From JAFMDF01 sp964644655 (GTDB lineage: Bacteria > Bacteroidota > Bacteroidia > Chitinophagales > Saprospiraceae): a stretch of DNA of 7,257 nt. The position numbers and the translations under genes are program-made. Shown here piece after piece: positions 1 through 5,766 of this stretch. Under the pieces are notes generated by a model, which saw only the letters and a program-made list of their open reading frames with translations, was not told the DNA's origin and did no database searches. The stretch lies in the NCBI GenBank assembly GCA_964644655.1, contig CAZXYA010000483.1:1-7257 (forward strand), in the 5' to 3' direction. Numbering within the stretch: the stretch's first letter is position 1; each line of letters opens with the position of its first letter.

Positions 1-839
1 AGAATTAGTAAAGGTGTAGTTCGGTTATTATTGTTTGTTAATTCAATTAAAAGTTTAACCAAAGGGGGGCTTTGAATCTGTAAAATTTTAACAACAGGGG
101 GAAATATTAATTAATAGGGAAATGATTGCTTACAAAATCGGACAATAGAATAATTAGCATTAGAAAAAATACTAAAGCAAATCACTTAATCTAAATATCC
201 ATAACATCAAAACCAACTATCACCCAGTAAGTATGGATAAATATTAGTTGTTAATGTTGCGATTTTTAATAAAATTAGAACTATAAGGGTAAAGGGTTAG
301 TCTAGTAAAAAATCAAAGTATCATAAATAAATACTATAATTTTGAAATATAAAGGTCGAAATCATGTCACTAAGACTATGTTTTTCCATTATTTCAAATG
401 ATAAAGGGGGAAGGGTTTTTTGTGTATATAAAAGGATAGAGGTAATACTTAATAAAAATAGATTCTAGAGAAATAGATTGAGAGCAGACCTTTCTCCTTT
501 ATTCTATGTATATTATATGCCTCATAGACAAAAATACATAATCCTTTACTCTAAATAAAGCGTTTGTCATTAAACTTATATAATTTTATTGCATAAATGC
601 CCTATTAACTTTAAGCAAAATCTTTAGTTTTCTACTTATCAATATTTTAAACATCTACTTATTGTTATATTTAAAAAATAAATATTTACCTAAACCTTGT
701 CACATACCGTATTTCAAATAATAACAAAGAATCATATTAGGCAAAATGTTAATTTACCTATATTTTTGTGACATAGAAAAATGAATTTTAATAAAGTATT
801 AGGTGGGTATTTGAACAGAAATTCATGACTATTTTGTGT
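1..839. other. AT-rich gene-free stretch
   Basis: No open frame with a credible start and length, no tRNA-like cloverleaf and no strong hairpin is visible on either strand. The stretch is very AT-rich, with a few isolated G runs (around 64-70, 97-101 and 405-409). One match to the Bacteroidota -7 promoter consensus TAnnTTTG (TATTTTTG, 761-768, plus strand) has no TTG at the usual -33 distance and would read into the 3' end of a minus-strand gene, so it is not called. The region lies downstream of the 840-1442 gene, and no clear terminator for that gene was found in it. Confidence 0.6.
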
Positions 840-1442
840 TTATTCTACCTCTAAATTCCCTTCTTTCGCGCTTCTATTCAAGACATATCTTACTCCTAAA
901 GCGAGATACCCAGCACGCAATCCTGAGAGATCGCCGCTTATAAAAATAGTAGGTCTCCAATCTAAAGTAATATTAATAGGTCTATCAGCAAAAGTATATT
1001 CTAGCCCTAAATATCCTTGAAATCCAGGGCTCAGGCTTTGGTTATTTCCCTCCTCCTCAAAACTCCAAAAGTAAATAGAAGCTCCTGCTCCATAATAATA
1101 ATAAAGCTCTTCCACTCCCCACAAATCTAATGGTTCAATTATTTGATAAGCCCCACTCAAATTTACAAAGCGATAGCCATCTTTACCACGAGTACCCAAG
1201 TAACCTTCTATTGCTTTATTCTCCTTGATAATGGTTTTGTAAGAAATTGATAAAGGGGTTCCCAAACGGAGTCCCGCTAAAGACGTATAATTTTGAGCTG
1301 ATAAGCTATAGTTACTATAAAATAATAATAAAATGGTAAGAATAATTACCCGTATTATTCCTACTAAACAAGCACTTCCAGCATTCGATATTCTGGAAAT
1401 ATCCATAATTTTAGTAGGGATTCTAAAATAAAAAAAATTCAT
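840..1442 (-). CDS. small outer-membrane beta-barrel protein
   Basis: A 200-residue exported protein that probably forms a small beta-barrel in the outer membrane; its function is unknown. The N-terminus holds a long hydrophobic segment (about residues 26-41) ending in SLSAQ, with signal-peptidase cleavage likely after A49. The mature part of about 150 residues alternates short aromatic and glycine-rich strands: YYYYGAGASIYFW, then GYLGLEYTF, then INITLDWRPTIF, then GYLALGVRYVL near the C-terminus. This pattern is typical of short Bacteroidota outer-membrane proteins. The barrel-like part ends about ten residues before the stop, leaving a charged tail. The first ATG gives an unusually long region before the hydrophobic core, so Met13 is a plausible alternative start; neither has a Shine-Dalgarno sequence, which is normal in this phylum. 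It is transcribed away from its divergent neighbour at 2147 and nothing in the sequence gives it a specific partner. Confidence 0.8.
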   Translation of the reverse strand: MNFFYFRIPTKIMDISRISNAGSACLVGIIRVIILTILLLFYSNYSLSAQNYTSLAGLRLGTPLSISYKTIIKENKAIEGYLGTRGKDGYRFVNLSGAYQIIEPLDLWGVEELYYYYGAGASIYFWSFEEEGNNQSLSPGFQGYLGLEYTFADRPINITLDWRPTIFISGDLSGLRAGYLALGVRYVLNRSAKEGNLEVE

Positions 1443-1660
1443 GGTTATTTAGTACTATTTTTCTTTAATTGTTCCGATCCAATTTTCAAATTTCGATTAT
1501 CGCAACCTTCCTTATCCTATATAGCAAGAGTAGTTCCAAATTAGTACTTGATCCGTTATCAGTAACGAGGAATTAAATGTCAGATGGATCTATATACCTA
1601 AAACTGTAGGGATTAGGGTAGTAAACAGCAGCACTGGTGTTATGTTTCCAATGTTTTGAT

Positions 1661-1757
1661 TAGGCGCTTAAGCCAGTTTTAACACCAACAAATTGTCGAT
1701 AAATTTTTAAATTTCAACCTCAAAATCAACTTCAATTCCCACCGAAGGTGGTTGAAA
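1661..1757 (+). repeat. dispersed intergenic repeat, copy 1
   Basis: This copy shares with 7169-7257 the block TAGGC(G/A)CTTAA, then AGCC, then an exact 18-bp match ACCAACAAATTGTCGATA (1684-1701 and 7192-7209), then a run of degenerate TCAANN hexamers (from about 1714 here). Both copies have the same orientation. In this copy the hexamer part also folds back: TTTCAACC (1712-1719) pairs with GGTTGAAA (1750-1757), and CCACC/GGTGG (1739-1743/1747-1751) forms a second, alternative hairpin. The order of matching blocks, not just the 18-mer, makes chance unlikely. The right boundary is uncertain because the other copy runs off the window. Confidence 0.7.
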
Positions 1758-2082
1758 ATTGAAAATTAAATTTTACTTAGTACCTTTACCCCCCTTTACC
1801 TTTCCCCCCTAAATAGTTACTAAAAATCATAAAACAGTTCATATTATATTTCTTATTAATATTTGGCATAGTTCTTGAAATCTTCTAGGGCGTACCACCA
1901 CCTATTTTAATGCAGGTACAGCAAATTTTAAACTAGCCATAATAGTACGTCTATTATAGGTCTATTCTAAAAGAAACTTTCCTCAGACTATAATTTAACT
2001 TAATTACTGTTGAACTAACCTTTCAACAGACCACAACACTATTTTCAAAACCTTAGTTGTACGGTAATTAATACTCAAACCT

Positions 2083-2107
2083 TAATTATTTGGTGACCAA
2101 ATAATTA
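2083..2107. promoter_or_regulatory. perfect 25-bp palindrome, candidate operator
   Basis: The arms TAATTATTTGGT and ACCAAATAATTA are exact reverse complements of 12 bp around a single central G (2095). The palindrome ends 39 bp before the ATG at 2147. The GGTGACC core with AT-rich wings is the shape of a binding site for a dimeric regulator, so a role in controlling the 2147 gene is a reasonable inference. There is no T run after it, which argues against a terminator, and the one-base centre argues against a stable RNA hairpin with arms fully paired. No regulator gene is in the window. Confidence 0.5.
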
Positions 2108-2146
2108 TATACCTCCCGCACAACCAATCAAACTCCCTTTTGTAGT

Positions 2147-2794
2147 ATGAACACTATCAAAACAATCCTATTTATTGGCGTTTTAGCATTAATCAATTTT
2201 TCATTCTCTAGCAAAAAAAATAATGCGGTCAAGACTGTTAATTCAATGGCCATTGAAGTTTTCAGCCAAGAATTATGTACCACCTACAACGCTGGTCAAA
2301 ACTTAATTTTAGTAGATAAAAATGGTCAACAAATTTTTAATCCTAATAAAGCAGATTTACAAAAACTAGCACCAGAATTATTTAATCAAAATAGAGTTCG
2401 GGTATCATTGGCAGGTGCTAGTGATAATAATTTATGTTCTACAGAGTTAGTCATTATGGATGAGTCAGGGAAAATAGAAGGCAATTATACCATTAATTCA
2501 TGCTCTGCATATGGTTGGATTTTCTTTACCGAAGCGAATTGTTTTCAAGTAGCGCTTTTCCACGATGCTGGCTTAGAAGCGCCTTATGGCAATTCTGTTA
2601 ATGGAAGTGTAGATTGGACCTTCCAGTTTAACGATCAAAGTAGAATATCTGGAACTTATATGGATATGGGTGCTGCGAATATGTTTAAAGTGGCAAGCCC
2701 TTGTTATAATAGTAGAACAGTTCAACCTTTAACAGCCGCTGAAGCAAGAAGAAGAGTGGAACGTCGGGATTTACCGTTGAGTGTTGATTTTTAG
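2147..2794 (+). CDS. secreted cysteine-containing protein of unknown function
   Basis: A 215-residue protein that I do not recognise. The N-terminus has Lys5 followed by a hydrophobic core (about residues 7-20, ILFIGVLALINFSF) and then SSKKNN, which fits a signal peptide with cleavage near residues 20-22; no lipobox cysteine is present. The mature part has five cysteines (C44, C97, C119, C132, C186), compatible with disulfides outside the cytoplasm. The middle reads as beta-rich, with LILVDKNGQQIF and ELVIMDESGKIEGNYTI, and is followed by an aromatic stretch around YGWIFF (122-127). The C-terminus is a short arginine-rich helix (AEARRRVERRD) and a final LPLSVDF. The ATG has no Shine-Dalgarno sequence. 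A perfect palindrome lies 39 bp upstream and a terminator hairpin follows 37 bp after the stop, so it is probably a single-gene transcript. Confidence 0.75.
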   Translation: MNTIKTILFIGVLALINFSFSSKKNNAVKTVNSMAIEVFSQELCTTYNAGQNLILVDKNGQQIFNPNKADLQKLAPELFNQNRVRVSLAGASDNNLCSTELVIMDESGKIEGNYTINSCSAYGWIFFTEANCFQVALFHDAGLEAPYGNSVNGSVDWTFQFNDQSRISGTYMDMGAANMFKVASPCYNSRTVQPLTAAEARRRVERRDLPLSVDF

Positions 2795-2831
2795 TTGCTG
2801 GTTAGTTAACTTGATGAAGTAGTAACCTATT

Positions 2832-2856
2832 GCCTTAATTTAAGGCTATCTTTTTT
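2832..2856 (+). terminator. intrinsic terminator after the 2147 gene
   Basis: GCCTTAA and TTAAGGC are perfect inverted repeats around one T (2832-2846), followed by TATC and then six T (2851-2856). In RNA the stem would be GCCTT/AAGGC with an AATTT loop. The hairpin starts 37 bp after the stop codon at 2794. The stem is short, so termination may be leaky. Confidence 0.6.
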
Positions 2857-2932
2857 ATTCTTACAATAATAGGAATAGGATTTCAAAATTGCAGGAAAAG
2901 TCTCAAAATAAATACACAAATTTTAAATTCAT

Positions 2933-2967
2933 AACAGGTTGTCCTATGCAGGGCAGCCTGTTTTTTT
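2933..2967 (+). terminator. strong second intrinsic terminator
   Basis: AACAGGTTGTCC (2933-2944) pairs with GGGCAGCCTGTT (2951-2962) over 12 positions, with two G-U wobbles and a TATGCA loop, and runs directly into seven T (2961-2967). This is a textbook Rho-independent terminator on the plus strand; the opposite strand has no T run. It lies about 75 bp beyond the first terminator, either as a back-up or as the end of a short transcript starting between them. Confidence 0.8.
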
Positions 2968-2985
2968 ATTTAAATCGTCTAAATC

Positions 2986-3158
2986 AAAATCTGTCCCAAT
3001 CCGTCTAAACCCGTTTCCTATCCTCCTAGTTCGTCTGTCTAGGTTCTTTTTACGCTCTAGGAGGATGGACAAACGGATTGGAACAGGATTGAACAGATTG
3101 GGACGCCTGCCTGCCGCAGGCAGGAATTTTATCTTAGCGTAGGTATATTTAGCATAGG
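2986..3158 (+). repeat. long inverted-repeat element, copy A
   Basis: Left arm 2991-3029 and right arm 3057-3104 form a long imperfect hairpin capped by the perfect 10-bp pair ATCCTCCTAG / CTAGGAGGAT (3020-3029/3057-3066) with a 27-nt loop. The arms are built from roughly 10-bp units related to AATCCGTTC. The whole unit recurs at 3196-3357 with its core offset by exactly 220 bp: the loops match at 22 of 27 positions and the right arms at about 44 of 48. The left arm here is about 10 bp shorter than in copy B, as if one unit had been lost. Similarity continues past the right arm through CTTAGCGTAGG. No protein or integrase site is evident. It is best described as a non-autonomous palindromic repeat of unknown mobility. 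Confidence 0.8.
3106..3124. repeat. 19-bp GC-rich palindrome inserted in hairpin copy A
   Basis: CCTGCCTGCCGCAGGCAGG is a perfect palindrome (9-bp arms, one central C) and is strikingly GC-rich for this window. Aligning the two hairpin copies after GGGACG shows that these 19 bases are present only in copy A; the 15 bases on its right then realign with copy B without a gap. It therefore looks like a clean insertion, or a clean loss from copy B. I recall similar GC palindromes as widespread intergenic motifs in Bacteroidota, but that was not checked here. Confidence 0.75.
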
Positions 3159-3195
3159 GCTGGGGGCATAGAGCAATAGGGTTAAAAGCAGAATT

Positions 3196-3357
3196 AAAAT
3201 CTGTTCCTATCCGTTCAATCCGTCTAAACCCGTTTGTCCATCCTCCTAGTTCGTCTACTTAGGCTCTTTTTACGCACTAGGAGGATGAGCAAACGGATTG
3301 GGACAGGATTGAACGGATTGGGACGGTTTTTTTCTTGGCGTAGGTGTAGTAGCTTGG
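3196..3357 (+). repeat. long inverted-repeat element, copy B
   Basis: Left arm 3201-3249 and right arm 3277-3326, each about 50 bp, pair along nearly their full length with scattered mismatches around a 27-nt loop (3250-3276). The perfect cap ATCCTCCTAG/CTAGGAGGAT is shared with copy A. Within each arm the sequence is itself repetitive, for example CCGTTCAATCC followed by a second CCGTTT block. The right arm runs into seven T (3327-3333), so if transcribed on the plus strand the element would also resemble an oversized terminator. It ends about 110 bp before the flavoenzyme start. Confidence 0.8.
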
Positions 3358-3465
3358 TCTAGGCTGTTCAAACATACGGAGATATAGTAATTTTTTCTCC
3401 CCATTGATATTTCTTTTTCTAAATTTCCATTCGTACCTTGGCAATCAAATTTTATAAAAAATTAT

Positions 3466-4593
3466 ATGATAAAGACGCCAAATTTAATTATTGGAGCTGG
3501 TCCTGCAGGGATGGGTATTGCTGGACGATTGCGCAAAAGAGGGATTGATTTTGAAATGATAGAACAATCACAGCATGTTGGGAATGCTTGGCATCATCAT
3601 TATGATCGCTTGCATTTACATACCGTCAAGCAATTATCCAACCTACCACACTTACCTTTTCCCGACGATTTTCCATTATATGTCCCACGAGAACGCTTAG
3701 TGGATTATTTTAATCAATATGCCAAACATTTTAAGTTAAAACCACATTTTGGACAATCGGTAACGAATGTTAAAAAAGAAGGAGGAAGTTGGTTAACTAC
3801 TACAAAAAATGGCACTCAATTTCAATCTAAAAATGTTATTATTGCTACGGGCGTAAATCGAGTCCCCAATATTCCAAATTGGCCTGGTCAAGAACAATTT
3901 CAAGGCACTATTATTCACGCTAAAAACTATAAAAATGCTACCCCATTTAAAGGCAAAAAAGTATTAGTCGTAGGCATGGGCAATACGGGTGCGGAATTGG
4001 CACTTGATTTAAGCGAAAATGATTGTGAAACTTATATTTCCGTTCGTGGTCCCGTCAGCATTGTTCCAAGAGATTTGAATGGACGACCTGTACAATTAAC
4101 CAGTATCCAATTGGCAAAAATACCTTTTGGTATTGGGGATTGGTTGGGTAATTTTATTCGAGGTATTTATTTAGGAGATTTGCGAAAATATGGTTTAAAT
4201 GCCCCTAAACTAGCTCCTGCTCAACAATTAAAACTAACAGGTAAAACACCTGTAGTAGATATAGGAACGGTGGCTCAAATCAAAGCTGGAAAGATTAAAG
4301 TAATGCCAGAAATGGATACCTTTGATGTAAGTGGCGTGGTTTTCAAAAATGGGGAACGAAAAACTATAGATGCGGTTATTTTAGCAACTGGATACAAAGC
4401 TAATGTAACTGATTTTATAGTGGATAGTACAGGTTTGTTAAATCAAGACAACTTACCGAAGCAAGCCATTTTTGATGGTAAAAATAAAGGACTCTATTTT
4501 ATTGGGTTTGATAATTATAAATTGGGTGGTATTTTGGGTATTATTCGAACGGAGTCTGAAATGATTGCGAATCATATTCAGGGAAATAATTAA
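3466..4593 (+). CDS. flavin-containing monooxygenase-like NAD(P)/FAD oxidoreductase
   Basis: A 375-residue cytoplasmic flavoenzyme of the class B monooxygenase type (FMO/YUCCA-like or CzcO-like), expected to use FAD and NADPH with O2 to oxygenate an unknown small substrate. Visible motifs, in order: FAD dinucleotide fold GAGPAG (10-15) with the ribose-binding acid E33; the GNAWHHHYDRLHLHT block (39-53), which is characteristic of this group; ATG (127-129); the FMO fingerprint FQGTIIHAKNY (145-155), matching FxGxxxHxxxY; the NADPH fold GMGNTG (170-175); and the linker motif ATGY (307-310), followed by GLYFIGF (342-348) near the C-terminus. All key motifs are intact and the length is normal, so it is probably functional. 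It has no signal peptide. The ATG is preceded by an AT-rich leader without a Shine-Dalgarno sequence. It is convergent with the hydrolase gene 46 bp away. Substrate and pathway cannot be read from the context. Confidence 0.9.
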   Translation: MIKTPNLIIGAGPAGMGIAGRLRKRGIDFEMIEQSQHVGNAWHHHYDRLHLHTVKQLSNLPHLPFPDDFPLYVPRERLVDYFNQYAKHFKLKPHFGQSVTNVKKEGGSWLTTTKNGTQFQSKNVIIATGVNRVPNIPNWPGQEQFQGTIIHAKNYKNATPFKGKKVLVVGMGNTGAELALDLSENDCETYISVRGPVSIVPRDLNGRPVQLTSIQLAKIPFGIGDWLGNFIRGIYLGDLRKYGLNAPKLAPAQQLKLTGKTPVVDIGTVAQIKAGKIKVMPEMDTFDVSGVVFKNGERKTIDAVILATGYKANVTDFIVDSTGLLNQDNLPKQAIFDGKNKGLYFIGFDNYKLGGILGIIRTESEMIANHIQGNN

Positions 4594-4634
4594 CGCTAGC
4601 CAAACTATTGAATCTAGTCAAGCGCTAATTTTTT
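4588..4634 (+). terminator. possible terminator between convergent genes
   Basis: AATTAACGC (4588-4596) pairs with GCGCTAATT (4622-4630) at eight of nine positions and is followed by a T run (4629-4634). The 25-nt loop contains an inner TTGA/TCAA pair. The stem begins inside the last codons of the flavoenzyme gene and the T run ends just before the hydrolase stop. The large loop makes this a weak call; it may only act on the plus strand. Confidence 0.4.
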
Positions 4635-4639
4635 GTAAT

Positions 4640-5464
4640 TTATTCTTTCAGAAAAGCCATAACTGCATCTGAAAAAACTTGACTTTTATAAGTATTATTA
4701 TGATCCCCTGACACAATTTGCAGCCGACTGTTCGATAAGTGTTGCTGTAATTCTGGTGCACTTCCATTGCTATCATCTTTATCCCCTCTCAATATCAATA
4801 TTTTAGTCTTTATTCTCTCTAATTCTGAGATAGGCGTTGCGGGTTGATGATATTGTAATAAACTTAGTGCTTTTAAATCTGCCTTAATAGATTTTGCATA
4901 AAAAACCGCCCCTTTGGTCATATCATCTAATGGAATTTCTCTACCAAATGCTTTGGCAAATGTTTTTCTAATCTCCCAATCTGGATTGGTAAAATCTATA
5001 CCCATTCCACCAATTACCGCTTTTTTAATCCTTTTGTCTTCAGTTAATAATTCCGCTAAAACAATAGAACCTCTGGAATAGCCTACTATTTCATATTCCT
5101 CAATACCTAAATAATCAGCTAGTGCCATTAGGTCCTTGACTTCTGCGTTATTGGCGTAAGCTTCAGGATTATGTGGCTTATCTGAATCTCCATTTCCTCT
5201 TTGGTCAGGGATAATCACTCGATAACCTGCCGCTATCAAATCTTTTTTCAAAGCTGCCCTATCCCAATGTTTTCTGGTATTGATAAATCCATGTAATAAA
5301 AAAACAGGGTCGCCTTTTCCTTCATCTGTGTAGGCTATTTTTATACCATCGAAAGAGGTAAAAGGGCTTGTTTTAATTTCTTTTTGGCAAGACAGGAAAA
5401 AAATACACAATAGGACATATAAAATACTATTTGCCCATCTGTTTAAAAAAAAACCTTGTTGCAT
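4640..5464 (-). CDS. alpha/beta-hydrolase lipoprotein
   Basis: A 274-residue protein with a lipoprotein signal and an alpha/beta-hydrolase domain. The hydrophobic segment (about 13-24) ends in FLSC, with C26 as the probable lipidated cysteine; the next residues Q-K-E resemble the Bacteroidota surface-export signal, so a place on the outer membrane, possibly outward-facing, is inferred. The hydrolase domain shows the oxyanion-hole motif HGF (58-60), DQRGNGDS (87-94), the nucleophile elbow GYSRG with S130, the acid in GDKD (D230) and the base in GDHNN (H255). The catalytic triad is therefore complete and the enzyme is probably an active esterase-like hydrolase; its substrate is unknown. The cap region (about 155-210) is short. 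It lies downstream of, and in the same direction as, the IPTL-CTERM gene, with a MITE-like element between them, so it probably relies on its own promoter in 5465-5543, which was not identified. Confidence 0.88.
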   Translation of the reverse strand: MQQGFFLNRWANSILYVLLCIFFLSCQKEIKTSPFTSFDGIKIAYTDEGKGDPVFLLHGFINTRKHWDRAALKKDLIAAGYRVIIPDQRGNGDSDKPHNPEAYANNAEVKDLMALADYLGIEEYEIVGYSRGSIVLAELLTEDKRIKKAVIGGMGIDFTNPDWEIRKTFAKAFGREIPLDDMTKGAVFYAKSIKADLKALSLLQYHQPATPISELERIKTKILILRGDKDDSNGSAPELQQHLSNSRLQIVSGDHNNTYKSQVFSDAVMAFLKE

Positions 5465-5533
5465 AAAAATATTTTAGTAGAAATAAAATTAAGCCGTAAG
5501 GTATAAAAATATAAATTCAATATTTAATGCTTA

Positions 5534-5543
5534 TAAAGAGGAT
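5534..5543. repeat. target-site duplication, left copy
   Basis: TAAAGAGGAT here is repeated exactly at 5720-5729, and each copy directly abuts the outer end of a terminal inverted repeat. It extends no further on either side, so the duplication is exactly 10 bp. Confidence 0.85.
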
Positions 5544-5719
5544 AAGGGTTTTCTTATAAAAAATTATAGCCTTCAAAATGCCATGTAGTATAACAAATAT
5601 TGCCATATCGAATGGCAATATTTGCTCACCCTTGAAAAACCCTTTTTGATTTCTTTGGGCTCGACGCCTAAAGAAATCAAGTTACCAAGCGTTAGTTCTA
5701 TTTTTATAAGAAAACCCTT
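5544..5719. mobile_element. MITE-like non-autonomous element, 176 bp
   Basis: The ends are perfect 19-bp inverted repeats: AAGGGTTTTCTTATAAAAA (5544-5562) and its complement (5701-5719), flanked immediately by 10-bp direct repeats (5534-5543 and 5720-5729). Terminal inverted repeats plus a target duplication are the hallmark of cut-and-paste insertion. Inside are two further strong hairpins: 13 bp perfect with a 5-nt loop (5594-5624) and 15 bp with one G-T wobble and a TCGAC loop (5646-5680). It has no credible coding capacity, so a transposase elsewhere must have moved it. Duplications of about 10 bp occur in some IS4- and IS1-type families, but I cannot assign a parent. It sits 80 bp before the hydrolase start and 47 bp after the IPTL-CTERM stop. 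Intact ends and an unmutated duplication suggest recent insertion. Confidence 0.85.
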
Positions 5720-5729
5720 TAAAGAGGAT
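5720..5729. repeat. target-site duplication, right copy
   Basis: This is the exact partner of TAAAGAGGAT at 5534-5543, directly abutting the right terminal inverted repeat. One of the two copies would represent the pre-insertion sequence. Confidence 0.85.
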
Positions 5730-5766
5730 TTGTTGAAAAAGCAATACACTTTATCTTTTTTGATAG

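Larger units (their letters stand above)
1443..2146. other. divergent intergenic region rich in small inverted repeats
   Basis: This 704-bp gap separates two divergent genes and should hold both promoters, but no clear TAnnTTTG with a spaced TTG was found for either. It contains a dispersed-repeat copy (1661-1757), a pyrimidine-rich tract with two runs of six C (about 1782-1809), and small perfect hairpins: CGTTA/TAACG at 1554-1567, ATAATAG/CTATTAT at 1939-1957 and CTGTTGAA/TTCAACAG at 2007-2029. A 25-bp palindrome at 2083-2107 is listed separately. None of the hairpins is followed by a T run, so they are not called as terminators. No coding frame is supported. Confidence 0.6.
2795..3465. other. 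repeat-filled intergenic region
   Basis: This 671-bp gap between two plus-strand genes holds two intrinsic terminators (2832-2856, 2933-2967) and two copies of a long hairpin repeat (2986-3158, 3196-3357), each listed separately. The remaining 3358-3465 should carry the promoter of the 3466 gene. The best partial match to the Bacteroidota -7 element is TACCTTGG at 3434-3441, without a correctly spaced TTG, so no promoter is called. A 67-codon frame across the first hairpin copy is not credible as a gene. Confidence 0.7.

Noticed and set aside
411..433. Second copy of the MITE end (AAGGGTTTT followed by AT-rich sequence)
   Set aside because: Only the first nine bases match well; no partner inverted repeat or target duplication could be found nearby.
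761..768. Bacteroidota-type -7 promoter TATTTTTG
   Set aside because: No TTG at the expected -33 spacing, and no plus-strand gene follows.
698..773. Inverted repeat TGTCACA / TGTGACA
   Set aside because: Only 7 bp separated by about 60 bp in AT-rich DNA, with no neighbouring gene start on the right strand; within chance expectation.
2939..3142. Open frame of 67 codons on the plus strand
   Set aside because: It would begin with TTG inside a terminator stem and run across the hairpin copy A; its sequence is just the translated inverted repeat.
2986..3357. CRISPR array or integron attC sites
   Set aside because: There are no short direct repeats with unique spacers of constant length, no cas genes and no integrase. 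The structure is two long inverted repeats, without visible attC core sites flanking cassettes.
2986..3357. Retron-like structured RNA
   Set aside because: Hairpins are present but no reverse transcriptase gene is in the window, and the same unit is repeated twice.
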